Shown: in pieces, positions 31,007 to 40,120 of the stretch
Position numbering within the stretch: position 1 is the stretch's first letter
Layout of the letters: every line of letters begins with the position of its first letter
Assembly (NCBI GenBank): GCA_041906305.1
Contig: JAYRJL010000007.1
Coordinates: 186,001-250,000, forward strand
Source: SHVZ01 sp041906305
GTDB lineage: Bacteria; Pseudomonadota; Alphaproteobacteria; SHVZ01
Reading direction: 5' to 3'
Length of the DNA stretch: 64,000 nucleotides
The notes under the pieces: model-generated
The model's input: the letters and a program-made list of their open reading frames with translations, nothing else
Databases searched by the model: none
What the model was told of the DNA's origin: nothing
Made by a program: the position numbers and the translations under genes

Positions 31007-32404
31007 TCAGTCGTCGGCAGCGATCGCGAGCGTGCGGCTCGCGGTCTTGCGTGCCGGCTTCGCTGCATTTTGCGACTTCACCGGTGCCAGGACCAGGTCC
31101 ACGAGCGCGCGGGCATCGGCCTTCGGCCGGTCCATCGCCATGGCCTCGGCGAGGATCTTCTCCGTGCGAGCCTTGCCGAGCACGACCTCGGTGGTGAGGC
31201 GGTACTTGGCGACTATGCCGTCGGCGCCGAGCGGCCGCTCGGGATCGCCGAGCGCTTCGGTCGGCTCCGATTTCAGCACGCGTCCGTCCTTGGTGGTCAG
31301 CGTCACGCGCGCGATCCGGCGGGCCGGAAACTCGGCGGTCAACTTCAGATCCTCGGTCAGGTCGATGCCGCGCGAGAGCTTCAGCACGCGCGGATCGGTC
31401 AGGCCCTTGCCGTCGACCTCGCGGGCGGTGACCTTGCCATGGACGATCGCCACGGCGACCGGGAAGGGGAGGCTGTACTGCGCCTCCTCGGTGGTCTTCG
31501 GCGCGCGGGTCGCGAGACGGACCGCGTTGTGGAAGGTCTCGACCTTGATCTTGGCGATGTCCGCGCCCTTTACGCCGTGCTTCTTGAGCAGCCCGAGGCT
31601 GGCCGTGATCGGCGGCTGGGCCCAGCGGCAGACCGGATAGGGCTTGAAGTACATCTCCATGATCCGCCAGCGCTTGCCGAGGTCGCGCCAGAGATCGGCG
31701 ACGTCGTCGCCCTCCCAGACCAGCGCCGGCGCGCCGGTGAACCCGGCCTTGGCCAGCAGTGCCGCGCTGACGCCGGCCATGGCGCCCCAGCCGGAGCCGT
31801 CCTTCACCATGGTCGGGAAATCGATGCAGCGCATCATCTGACTGCGGGGACCGTGATACTCGGCGATGCCGAGCGCCTCGCGGGTGAGAGCCGGGGAGAG
31901 TTTCATCCAGCGCGCCATGACCGCGGCGGCGCCGAGCGAGTTCCACGATCCGGAGGTGTGATAGTCCTTCGCCGTCCGGTGGGTGGCGATCCCGGCGCGG
32001 ATCGCGATCTCGTAGCCGATGATCAGGCTCACCAGGAACTCGCGGCCGGAGATCTTCTTCTGAGGGTCGCAGAGGGCAAGCAGGGTCGGCAGGATCGCGA
32101 CGCCGGCATGGCCCTTGGTCAGCACATGGCCGTCATGGGAGTCGAAGGCGTCGATGGTGATGCCGCCGGCCATGGCGGCGCCGGCCGGGCCGACCTTGCG
32201 GCCGTCCAGCATCAGGCGGACGGCGTTCTTGCCCGCCCCGAAGGTCTCGACCGCGTGGTCGCGGATGATCCGCGACATGGCCGTCTCGCTGCCGGCCGCC
32301 GCCGCGCCGATGAGGTCCACGAGGCAGAGCTTCGCCTGCTCGACCACCTTCGCCGGAAGGTCGTCGAACTTGAGCTTGTGGATGAAGTCCATCGGCGCGG
32401 GCAT
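31007..32404 (-). CDS. MmgE/PrpD family protein
   Basis: A 465-residue member of the MmgE/PrpD family, which includes 2-methylcitrate dehydratase, cis-aconitate decarboxylase and iminodisuccinate epimerase. The all-helical domain contains GGITIDAFDSHDGHVLTKGHAGVAILPTLLAL (~80-110, with the conserved DxHD..K.H) and LIIGYEIAIRAG, HTSGSWNSLGAAAVMARW. The C-terminal alpha/beta domain follows from ~270. Many members have unknown substrates. The start lies 4 bases after the flavoprotein gene upstream, with which it should be co-transcribed. A prpB/prpC partner is absent, so methylcitrate is not favoured. Confidence 0.85.
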   Translation of the reverse strand: MPAPMDFIHKLKFDDLPAKVVEQAKLCLVDLIGAAAAGSETAMSRIIRDHAVETFGAGKNAVRLMLDGRKVGPAGAAMAGGITIDAFDSHDGHVLTKGHAGVAILPTLLALCDPQKKISGREFLVSLIIGYEIAIRAGIATHRTAKDYHTSGSWNSLGAAAVMARWMKLSPALTREALGIAEYHGPRSQMMRCIDFPTMVKDGSGWGAMAGVSAALLAKAGFTGAPALVWEGDDVADLWRDLGKRWRIMEMYFKPYPVCRWAQPPITASLGLLKKHGVKGADIAKIKVETFHNAVRLATRAPKTTEEAQYSLPFPVAVAIVHGKVTAREVDGKGLTDPRVLKLSRGIDLTEDLKLTAEFPARRIARVTLTTKDGRVLKSEPTEALGDPERPLGADGIVAKYRLTTEVVLGKARTEKILAEAMAMDRPKADARALVDLVLAPVKSQNAAKPARKTASRTLAIAADD

Positions 32405-32408
32405 CGGG

Positions 32409-33755
32409 TCAGCTCCAGGGGAACGGGCTGTTGGAGACCGGGTGAAGCTTGCCCTCGGGGAAGCGGGAGATCCGGAACGGCTCGAGCAGTCGGCTCTTGG
32501 TGCCGCTGACGATCTCGCCGGCTGCGAGCTTGCCGACCGCGATCATCTTATAGCCGTGGTTGGAGTCGGCGAGGATGTAGACGTTATCCCGGAAGACATC
32601 GAACACCGGGAAGCTGTCGGGGGTGAAGCATCCGAGGCCGCCCGAGGGCTCGTGCTTCCATTTGTGCGCCTGGCCGGAATAGCGCTTCTGGCAGAAGGCG
32701 AGCGCCGAGGTGAACATGTGCGCGAAGTTCTGGTCGACGATGAATTCAGGCGAATCAGGGCCATAGGGATCGATCTTCACCTCGTCTACCGGCGTCTCGA
32801 CCTTGTACGGCATGGCGCCGCCCTGGATGCCGTTGAAGTTGAAGTCGGGCTTGTAATAGATGCCCCAGAGCTTGTCGGTGATGAGGGAGCCGTCCTCGTC
32901 CGAGTGGAGCGGCGCGTCGGTATCGACGTGCATGACCGGGCCCATCTTGCCGTCGTTCATGAGGCCGTATTTGGGGTCGACGCCGAGGGTCCCTTCCTCC
33001 AGGCACCAGTAGGTCCACATGCCGACGCCTTTGTGGGTCTTGCCGTCGCGGCCCTTGATGTCGACAGTCTTCGGCAACTCCAGCATCCGCCAGACTTGGT
33101 TGATCCAGGGGCCGACACCGACCACCACGAAGTCGCACTCGATCGTGCCGCGGTCAGTCTCGACCGCCGAGACCGCCTTCGAGTTCGAGGCGAACTTGAA
33201 GCCGGTGACCTTGGTCGGGGCGACGATCTGGACGCCCTTGGACTCCGCCTTCTTGGCGAGCCCGTACATGGAGGCCCGGTTGTTCGCGTAGCCGCCCTTC
33301 TTCTCGTGCAGGACGGAGGTGATGCCCTTGGCCTGCCAGTCGTCGAACAGGCCCTTCATATACTTGGTGCAGTCGGCCTCGCCTTCAATGAAAACAGAGT
33401 CGTAGCCGATGTCTTTCTGCTGCCGGGCGATCTGCCCGACATTCTCATGCATCACTTCAGGAGAGATCTGCATGTAGCCGACCGGGTGGTAGGAGAAGGC
33501 CTTCGGGTCCGACTCCCAGACCGACACGCATTCGGCCATCAGCTCGCGCATTGCCGGCTGGAAGTAGTTGTTGCGGATCACCCCGCAGGCGATGCCCGAG
33601 GCGCCGGCGGCGATGCCGACCTTGTCGAGGATGACGATGTCCTTGCCAGATCCCTTGCCCTTGGCTTCGAGCTCGCAGGCGAGGTGGTAGGCGGTCGATA
33701 GACCGTGAACGCCGGCTCCGATGACGACGTACTTGGCTTTGGCGGGAAGGGACAT
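32409..33755 (-). CDS. DAO-type FAD-dependent oxidoreductase (sarcosine oxidase beta / dimethylglycine dehydrogenase-like)
   Basis: A 448-residue flavoprotein of the D-amino-acid-oxidase fold. It has the dinucleotide motif VVIGAGVHGLSTAYHL (~10-25), GIAAGASGIACGVIRNNY (FAD pyrophosphate/isoalloxazine region) and a C-terminal segment ADSNHGYKMIAVGKLAA plus LLEPFRISRF. Family members oxidise secondary or tertiary amines such as sarcosine, dimethylglycine or N-methylglutamate. The usual GHGF is NHGY here. GGGAG-type sequence is weak before the ATG. The gene is upstream of MmgE/PrpD and 78 bases downstream of a GGT homologue, all on the same strand. Confidence 0.85.
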   Translation of the reverse strand: MSLPAKAKYVVIGAGVHGLSTAYHLACELEAKGKGSGKDIVILDKVGIAAGASGIACGVIRNNYFQPAMRELMAECVSVWESDPKAFSYHPVGYMQISPEVMHENVGQIARQQKDIGYDSVFIEGEADCTKYMKGLFDDWQAKGITSVLHEKKGGYANNRASMYGLAKKAESKGVQIVAPTKVTGFKFASNSKAVSAVETDRGTIECDFVVVGVGPWINQVWRMLELPKTVDIKGRDGKTHKGVGMWTYWCLEEGTLGVDPKYGLMNDGKMGPVMHVDTDAPLHSDEDGSLITDKLWGIYYKPDFNFNGIQGGAMPYKVETPVDEVKIDPYGPDSPEFIVDQNFAHMFTSALAFCQKRYSGQAHKWKHEPSGGLGCFTPDSFPVFDVFRDNVYILADSNHGYKMIAVGKLAAGEIVSGTKSRLLEPFRISRFPEGKLHPVSNSPFPWS

Positions 33756-33833
33756 CTCATTCCTCTGGTAAGCGGGGAGATCATCTCACGTCGCGGACGG
33801 GGTCCGTACCTGCCGCAAAACGACCGGCATCGG

Positions 33834-35507
33834 TCAGAAGGCGGCGACGCCGCCGGAGCGCGCGTCGCTGGCGGGGACCAGTCCATCGGCCGTCCGCCAC
33901 ACCGCCGAGGGGCGGCCGAAGCTGGTCGGCAGGCCGACGCCGTCGACCAGCCGGACCCGATGGCCGAGGGCCGTCAGGCGATCGATCACGGCTTGGCCGG
34001 TGCGGCTGTCGACCTCGAGATCGTCGCCCTCCGTGTGAATGCGCGGAAGGTCGATAGATTGTTGAGGATCAATATGATGATCGAGATAATTAATAGTTAA
34101 ATTTAGAATTGCAGAGGGGATGCGATAGCCTCCCGAGCCCGCGATCCCGCCGATCGACCGGCCACTTTCGCGGAAGATCGCGACCGGGGCGGCGTAGAGC
34201 GGCATGCGTCCTGGCCCGACCGAATTGGCCTGGCCTGGGCGTGGGTCGAACCACTGCATCGCATTGCCGAGGAAGACCCCGGTGCCGGGGATCATGACCA
34301 GCGAGCCGAAGGCGCTGCCGAGGCTGGTGATCAGGCTCGCCATGTTGCCGTCGCCGTCGGCGCAGACGATCTGGGTCGTGCCCTCGAAGGGCGGCGGCGG
34401 GACGGACGGGGTCGACCCCTGGTGAGGCCACGGGTTGCCCGGCTCGACCTTGGTCCTCGCCTTGTCGGTCCGGATCAGGGCGGCCTGCGCCGCGGCGAAC
34501 GCCTTGCTGGCAAGACCCTCGAGCGGCGCCTTCAGGTGCCTGGGGTCGGCGGCATGGGCGAAGTTGTCGGCGAAGGACTGGGCGAGCGCCTCGGCGACCA
34601 GGTGCCGGACCTCGCCCCCGTGCGGGTCGAGGGCGCCCAGGTCGAACCGCTCCAGGATGTTGAGCGCCTCGACATAGATCAGGTCGCCGCAGGTGACGTA
34701 GTCGCGGCCGCGGTAGTCGTACCAGGGCTGGAGGAAGGTGTCCGGCCTGTAGCCGGCGAGGTCCTCGGCGGTCAGTAGGCCGCCGGCCTCCTTCATCTCG
34801 CGGTCGATCGCCTGAGCGAGCGGGCCGCCATAGAAGGCGGCGGCACCCTTCTCGGCGATGGTCTCCAGGGTCCGGGCCATGTCCGAGAAGTCAAAGCGGT
34901 GGAAGGCGCCGCCGGCATTGGCCGGTCGGGGCGGGGCGTCGTCGGGGAGCAGCCATTTCGCCGCCTCGGCATACTGCCTGATCTCGACCGTTCGGCCGGC
35001 GACCGAGGCGGTCAGCTTCGGGTCGGCGACGACGCCGGCGCGGGCGAGGTCGATCGCCGGGCCGACCAGGACCTTCCACGGCAGCCGTGCGAAAAGCCGG
35101 TGTGCCTCCCAGAGGCCAGCGATGGTGCCGGGGATGCCGACCGAGAGATGGCCCGTCGTGTTGATCGCGCCCTCGACGCCGCCCCAGCCGGCGTTCCGCC
35201 ACTTGGCCAGCGCCTTTGTGTACATCTCCGGCGTCGCCGCCTTGGGCGCGCGGATGAAGTGGTCGATGCCGACCGCCTGGTTCGTCTTCGAGAGATAGAC
35301 CGACATGCGGCCGTGGCCGCCGATGCCGCACATCTGCGGCTCGACGACGAAGGAGGCGAAGGCGCCGGCGATCGCCGCGTCGACCGCATTGCCGCCCTGG
35401 CGGATGATCTCGACGCCGACATCTGCCGCGGTCTGGTGACCGCAAGCGACAGCGCCACGTGCGCCGCTGATCGGCGTGCGACCGAGGATGACCGAGCCTG
35501 GACGCAT
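33834..35507 (-). CDS. Gamma-glutamyltransferase family Ntn-hydrolase (tandem copy A)
   Basis: A 557-residue GGT-family proenzyme, predicted to self-process at Thr377 (FEGTTQIVCADGDGN). Marks are QGGNAVDAAIAGAF, GIPGTIAGL, LTAEDLAGYRP and the oxyanion-type AGSGGYRIP. There is no signal peptide, so it should be cytoplasmic. Its ATG overlaps the stop of the second GGT gene by one base (TGATG). A ~65-base stretch near the C terminus (34052-34116) has only about 28% GC yet codes, without gaps, for the segment homologous to copy B. Similar in design to copy B, but clearly divergent, so the two may act on different substrates or form a mixed complex. Confidence 0.87.
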   Translation of the reverse strand: MRPGSVILGRTPISGARGAVACGHQTAADVGVEIIRQGGNAVDAAIAGAFASFVVEPQMCGIGGHGRMSVYLSKTNQAVGIDHFIRAPKAATPEMYTKALAKWRNAGWGGVEGAINTTGHLSVGIPGTIAGLWEAHRLFARLPWKVLVGPAIDLARAGVVADPKLTASVAGRTVEIRQYAEAAKWLLPDDAPPRPANAGGAFHRFDFSDMARTLETIAEKGAAAFYGGPLAQAIDREMKEAGGLLTAEDLAGYRPDTFLQPWYDYRGRDYVTCGDLIYVEALNILERFDLGALDPHGGEVRHLVAEALAQSFADNFAHAADPRHLKAPLEGLASKAFAAAQAALIRTDKARTKVEPGNPWPHQGSTPSVPPPPFEGTTQIVCADGDGNMASLITSLGSAFGSLVMIPGTGVFLGNAMQWFDPRPGQANSVGPGRMPLYAAPVAIFRESGRSIGGIAGSGGYRIPSAILNLTINYLDHHIDPQQSIDLPRIHTEGDDLEVDSRTGQAVIDRLTALGHRVRLVDGVGLPTSFGRPSAVWRTADGLVPASDARSGGVAAF

Positions 35508-37216
35508 CAGCACGCGGCCGCCGCGGAAGCCCAGGCGGGGCCCGAGCCGGCGCGCATCGAGCCGTCCTTGGCGACGGTGATCGCATTCACGCGGCCGAAG
35601 GCGTTCAGGCCTGGGGACTCGGTCTGCGTTACGACCTTGTGGCCCATCTTGGCGAGGCCATCGCGGACCTCGGCCGGGATGCGGCCGTCGATATAGGTCT
35701 CCTGGCCCTGGCAGTGGATGCGGGGCGCGTCGACCGCCGCCTGGGGGCCCATGCCGAACTCGGTCGCGTAGAGGAAGGCGTGCAGCACGCCGGTGGTGAT
35801 GCGGTAGCCGCCCGAGCCGCAGCCGGCGAAGACGGCGCGGCCGTCCTTCTCGGCGACCAGCGAGGGGGCTGCGAAGATCGGCATCTTGCCCGGCCTGATG
35901 CAGTTCGCCTGGTCGGGGCGCGGGTCGAAGTTCTGCATCGAGTTGTTCAGGATCACGCCGGTGCCCGGGACGATCATCAGCGAGCCGAAGCCGCTGGTGA
36001 GGCTGGTGATGAGAGCGCAGACGTTGCCGTCCGCATCGGCCGAGGCCATCTGGCTGGTGCCGGCAAGCTTGGCGATGCCGGGCTCGTTGGCGATCCGCGT
36101 CGGCCGCTCGGCCGAGTTGTCGTAAGGCCAGGGATCGGCGGCGGCGACGGGGCGGGGGAGCGCGCGGTCCATGCGAAGCTGCTGGGCGCGCATCTTCCCG
36201 AACTCGGGGCTGGCAAGGCCTTCGACCGGCGCCCGCTCGTAATCCGGATCGCCGTAATGCGTCATGCTGTCGATGAAGCCGCAGGCGAGCGCTTCGGCGA
36301 CCAGATGGCGGAAGGCGAGACTGTCCTTGCCCATGCCCTTGAGGTCGAAGCACTCGAGGATGTTGAGTGTCTCGTAGGTCACCTGGTCGTAGCAGGTGTT
36401 GGTGTTCATGCCGCGATAGCGCGTCGGCTTCTCTTCGAGGATGCGGGTCTTGTAGGCGCCGAGGTCGGCGGCAGTCAGGATGCCGCCCAGGCCCGTGACA
36501 TGGCGCTCGATCGCTTCCGCGACCGGGCCCTCGTAGAAACCGGCCGCACCTTTTTCGGCGATGCGCCGGATCGTCTTCGCGAGATCCTTGCCGTCGAGGC
36601 GGTCGCCGCCGCCGGCGAGCTGGCCCGCGGCCTTCGGCGGCAGGTTGTTCCGCAGCAGCCACTCGGCTGTCGTCGGCAGTGCCTGGATCGCGGCCAGCCG
36701 CTCCGAGATCGGCAGCAGCAGCTGCCAGGTGACCTCGATGCCGGCCTCGGCCTCGGCGATCGCCGGCTCCAGCACCTTGGCGAGCGGAAGCTTCCCGAAC
36801 ATGCGGTGCGCGTCGCAGAGGCCGGCGACCGCGCCTGGTACCGCCGGCGCCAGCGGACCCTGCTCGGCCTTCATGCCGACCGTGTAGGGAAAGCCGTAGT
36901 ACTTGTTCGGCTTGGTGCGATCGATCTCGAACATGTCCGGCCGCGCCGCACCCGGTGCCCGCACATAGTGATCGAAGGTGACGAACCGCTTCTCGCGGCC
37001 GAGCCAGACGGCGAGGTGGCCGTAGCCGCCGATGCCGCATGACGCCGGCTCGACGACGAAGCCCACGAACGCCGCCGCGACCACCGCGTCGATCGCATTG
37101 CCGCCGGCCTCGATCATCGCGATGCCGGCCGCGGCCTCGGCCGGATGCCCTCCGGTGACGACGCCGCGCGCACCCGCGACCTCGGTGCGGGTCGCGACCA
37201 TCTGGCTCTGGATCAT
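35507..37216 (-). CDS. Gamma-glutamyltransferase family Ntn-hydrolase (tandem copy B)
   Basis: A 569-residue GGT-family protein with the predicted autoprocessing Thr387 (KLAGTSQMASADADGN), AGGNAIDAVVAAAFVGFVVEP, VPGAVAGL and CGSGGYRITTG. No signal peptide is present (it starts MIQSQMVATRTEV), which implies action on an imported substrate in the cytoplasm. ATG 37216 lies within the stop of the transporter ATPase gene (ATGA), and its stop is fused to the start of copy A. This puts both hydrolases under tight translational coupling to the importer. The substrate may be a gamma-glutamyl peptide or amide; not proven. Confidence 0.88.
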   Translation of the reverse strand: MIQSQMVATRTEVAGARGVVTGGHPAEAAAGIAMIEAGGNAIDAVVAAAFVGFVVEPASCGIGGYGHLAVWLGREKRFVTFDHYVRAPGAARPDMFEIDRTKPNKYYGFPYTVGMKAEQGPLAPAVPGAVAGLCDAHRMFGKLPLAKVLEPAIAEAEAGIEVTWQLLLPISERLAAIQALPTTAEWLLRNNLPPKAAGQLAGGGDRLDGKDLAKTIRRIAEKGAAGFYEGPVAEAIERHVTGLGGILTAADLGAYKTRILEEKPTRYRGMNTNTCYDQVTYETLNILECFDLKGMGKDSLAFRHLVAEALACGFIDSMTHYGDPDYERAPVEGLASPEFGKMRAQQLRMDRALPRPVAAADPWPYDNSAERPTRIANEPGIAKLAGTSQMASADADGNVCALITSLTSGFGSLMIVPGTGVILNNSMQNFDPRPDQANCIRPGKMPIFAAPSLVAEKDGRAVFAGCGSGGYRITTGVLHAFLYATEFGMGPQAAVDAPRIHCQGQETYIDGRIPAEVRDGLAKMGHKVVTQTESPGLNAFGRVNAITVAKDGSMRAGSGPAWASAAAAC

Positions 37217-39258
37217 GTCAGCTCTTTCTCTTGAACGCGGGCGAGATCGTTCATCGGGATGTGGCAGGCCATGCGGTGGCCGGCCGGCGTCACCTGCTCG
37301 GGTGGACGCGTGGTCTCGCAGATCGATCCCTCCTTCCGCGGGCAGCGGGTGTGGAAGGGGCAACCCTTCGGCGGATCGAGCGGGCTCGGCGTCTCGCCCT
37401 CGACCGGCGCGTCGAGTCCCTGGTCGTTGTCGAGCTTCGGCTGCGCCTTCAGCAGCAGCTCGGTGTAGGGATGGTGCGGGGCCGAGAACACCTGGTTCGT
37501 GGTGCCCGCTTCCATCACCTGGCCGAGATACATGACGACGACGGTGTCGGCGACGTAGCGCACCAGCGCCAGGTCGTGGCTGATCAGGATCAGCGTCGTC
37601 CCGTGCGCGCGCTGGATCTCCATCAGCAGCTGCGTGACCGCGGCGCGGACCGAGACGTCGAGCGCCGAGACCGGCTCGTCGGCAACGACGATGTCGGGCC
37701 GTCCGACGAAGGCGCGGGCGATGGCGATCCGCTGCTTCTGGCCGCCCGAAAGGTGGCGCGGCTTGCGCTCGGCGATGCCCGGCGGCAGGCGGATCTCGGC
37801 GAATAGGTCGCGCACGCGGTCCGCGCGTTCCTTGCGGCCAAGATTGAGAAGGCGCTTGGCGACACGCGCGATCTGGCGGCCGACCTTGTAGCTGGGATTC
37901 AGCGTCTCGTCCGGGTTCTGGAACACCATCTGCAGCGCGCGCAGCTGATCGCGCGAGCGGTCGATGACGGAGATCCGTCCGAGATCGGACCCTGCGACCT
38001 CGACCTTGCCGCCCGTCGAGCGTTCGAGCCCCGTCAGGATGCGGGCGAAGGTCGACTTGCCGCAGCCGGACTCGCCGACGATGGCCAGCGTGCGGCCGGA
38101 CTCGGCATCGAAGGTCAGGTGATCGTTGGCGCGCACCTTCAGCGGCTCGGCGAAGGGCAGGAGCCCGCGCAGGCCCGGCGGCGTCAGGTTGTAGTCCTTG
38201 CTGAGATTGTCGACCGCGACCGAGATGCCTTCTGCGAAAGCGGCGGGTTCTCCTGCGACGCCGGCGATCAATCCAGGCTCGATCTCGTCGGCTCGGACGC
38301 AGCGGACCAGGGAGTCCTTGCCGTCGTCGATCAGTTGCGGATGCGCGATATCGCAGCGTCCCGGCACGGCATAGACGCAGCGCGGCATGAAGAAGCAGCC
38401 GGCCGGACGCTCCCATGGCGCCGGGATCTGGCCGGGGATCGGCGCCAGCGGCCGGGCGATCTTGTCGGCGCCGGACTCCGGCAGGCAAGCGATCAGGCCG
38501 CGCGTATAGGGATGGATGGGATCGGTGAGGATGCGGCGGGTCGGGCCTTCCTCGACGATCTCGCCGGCATACATGACGGCGATCCGCTCGCAGACGCGCG
38601 AGATCAGCGCCAAGTTGTGCGAGATGTAGAGCAGCGAGGTGCCGAAGCGCCGGCTGATCTCGGCGATCAGCTTGACCACGCTCGCCTCGACGGTGACGTC
38701 GAGGCCGGTCGTCGGCTCGTCGAGCAGGAGCAGGGCCGGGTTGGCGAGCAGCGCCATCGCGATCACGACGCGCTGCTGCTGGCCGCCGGAGATTTCGTGA
38801 GGGAAGGCGCGGAACACGCGGTCGGGATCGGGGATGCGGACCTCGGCCAGCATCGTCTTGGCGCGGCGCTCGGCCTCGGGTCCGACCACGTCCTCGTGGA
38901 AGCGCAGCACCTCGGTCAGCTGCGCGCCGATGGTAAGGCACGGATTGAGCGCCGACATCGCCTCCTGGAACACCATGGCGATGCGCTTGCCACGGACGTG
39001 GCGCAGCTCGGCCGGCGACATCGTTGCCATGTCCCGGCCCTCGAACAGCATGCGGCCGCCGACGATCTGTCCACGGCCGGCGAGCCAGCGCATGACGCCG
39101 AAGGCGATCGTCGACTTGCCGCAGCCGGACTCGCCGACGAGGCCCAGGCTCTCTCCCGGATTCAGCCTGAGCGACACGTCGACCACCGCCGGCACCGCGC
39201 CGCGCCGCGTGCGGTAGGAGATCGAGAGCTTGTCGAGCTCGAGGAGGGGCGCGGTCAT
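37213..39258 (-). CDS. ABC transporter ATP-binding protein, fused DppD-DppF type
   Basis: A 681-residue double ATPase. Domain 1 (~5-260): Walker A GESGCGKSTI, signature SGGQQQRVVIAMAL, Walker B LLLLDEPTTGLD, followed by an oligopeptide-transporter C-terminal segment (FFMPRCVYAVPGRCDIAHP). Domain 2 (~340-600): GESGCGKSTF, SGGQKQRIAIARAF, VVADEPVSALD and a second such segment (CPFHTRCPRKEGSICETT). Both halves look catalytically intact. It starts 1 base after the DppC-type gene and its stop overlaps the ATG of GGT copy B. Confidence 0.93.
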   Translation of the reverse strand: MTAPLLELDKLSISYRTRRGAVPAVVDVSLRLNPGESLGLVGESGCGKSTIAFGVMRWLAGRGQIVGGRMLFEGRDMATMSPAELRHVRGKRIAMVFQEAMSALNPCLTIGAQLTEVLRFHEDVVGPEAERRAKTMLAEVRIPDPDRVFRAFPHEISGGQQQRVVIAMALLANPALLLLDEPTTGLDVTVEASVVKLIAEISRRFGTSLLYISHNLALISRVCERIAVMYAGEIVEEGPTRRILTDPIHPYTRGLIACLPESGADKIARPLAPIPGQIPAPWERPAGCFFMPRCVYAVPGRCDIAHPQLIDDGKDSLVRCVRADEIEPGLIAGVAGEPAAFAEGISVAVDNLSKDYNLTPPGLRGLLPFAEPLKVRANDHLTFDAESGRTLAIVGESGCGKSTFARILTGLERSTGGKVEVAGSDLGRISVIDRSRDQLRALQMVFQNPDETLNPSYKVGRQIARVAKRLLNLGRKERADRVRDLFAEIRLPPGIAERKPRHLSGGQKQRIAIARAFVGRPDIVVADEPVSALDVSVRAAVTQLLMEIQRAHGTTLILISHDLALVRYVADTVVVMYLGQVMEAGTTNQVFSAPHHPYTELLLKAQPKLDNDQGLDAPVEGETPSPLDPPKGCPFHTRCPRKEGSICETTRPPEQVTPAGHRMACHIPMNDLARVQEKELT

Positions 39259-39259
39259 G

Positions 39260-40120
39260 TCAGTCGGCCAGCGACAGCTCGCGGAGGCCGTCGGCGATCA
39301 GGTTGAACGCCAGCACCAGCGAGGAGACCGCGAGGCACGGGAACACCGCCATGTGCGGAAACACCAGCGCGAAGTGGCGGGACTCGTTGATCATGCTGCC
39401 CCAGTCGGGCGTCGGCGGGGGGATGCCGAGGCCGAGGAAGCCCAGCGTGCCGATCGTGATCGTGACGTAGCCGAGGCGCAGGCAGGCATCGACGATCAGC
39501 GGCCCGCGCGCGTTCGGCAGGATCTCGACGAACAGGATGTAGAAGGTGGACTCGCCGCGCATCTGCGCCGCCGAGACGTAGGCGCGGCTGCGGAGGTCGA
39601 GCACGACGCCGCGCACCAGCCGCATGATCCCGGGGCTGCTCGCCAGCGTGACCGCGATCAGGATGTTGATCCCGGACGCGCCGAATTTCTGGATGATCAC
39701 GATGTAGACGACGATGACGGGGAAGGCCAGGACCAGGTCGGCGAAGCGCGACAGGAGCTCATCGACCCAGCCGCCCTTGTAGCCCGCGATCAGGCCGAGG
39801 GTTACGCCGACCGAGTAGGCGCAGAGCGTCGCCAGCGGTGCGTAGGTCAGGACCGTGCGGCCGCCATATATCAGGCGCGAAAGCACGTCGCGCCCGAGAT
39901 GATCGGCGCCGAACAGCATCAGGCGGCCGTCGGGCGCGCGGTCTCCCGGCAGCGCCATCGGCACCAGGTTCTGGTTCGGACCGAAGGGCGCGATCAGCGG
40001 CGCGAGGATCGCGACCAGGATCCAGAAGAAGAGGATCGATAGGCCGGCTATGAGGATCGGGCTCTCGCGCAGGAGCGAGAGCGGCGTCACGCTCTTCTGG
40101 GTCGCGGTCGCGTCGGTCAT
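39260..40120 (-). CDS. ABC transporter permease (DppC-type)
   Basis: A 286-residue inner-membrane permease. The N-terminal helix (~20-42) is followed by the periplasmic loop with FGADHLGRDVLSRLIYGGRTVL, then five helices, the coupling loop AYVSAAQMRGESTFYILF (~180-197) and LGFLGLGIPPPTPDWGSMI. The length is normal for DppC. ATG 40120 overlaps the stop of the DppB-type gene (ATGA). Confidence 0.92.
   Translation of the reverse strand: MTDATATQKSVTPLSLLRESPILIAGLSILFFWILVAILAPLIAPFGPNQNLVPMALPGDRAPDGRLMLFGADHLGRDVLSRLIYGGRTVLTYAPLATLCAYSVGVTLGLIAGYKGGWVDELLSRFADLVLAFPVIVVYIVIIQKFGASGINILIAVTLASSPGIMRLVRGVVLDLRSRAYVSAAQMRGESTFYILFVEILPNARGPLIVDACLRLGYVTITIGTLGFLGLGIPPPTPDWGSMINESRHFALVFPHMAVFPCLAVSSLVLAFNLIADGLRELSLAD

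Noticed and set aside
33756..33833. Possible small gene or terminator between the flavoprotein and GGT copy A
   Set aside because: The 78-base gap shows neither a start with ribosome-binding site nor a convincing hairpin.
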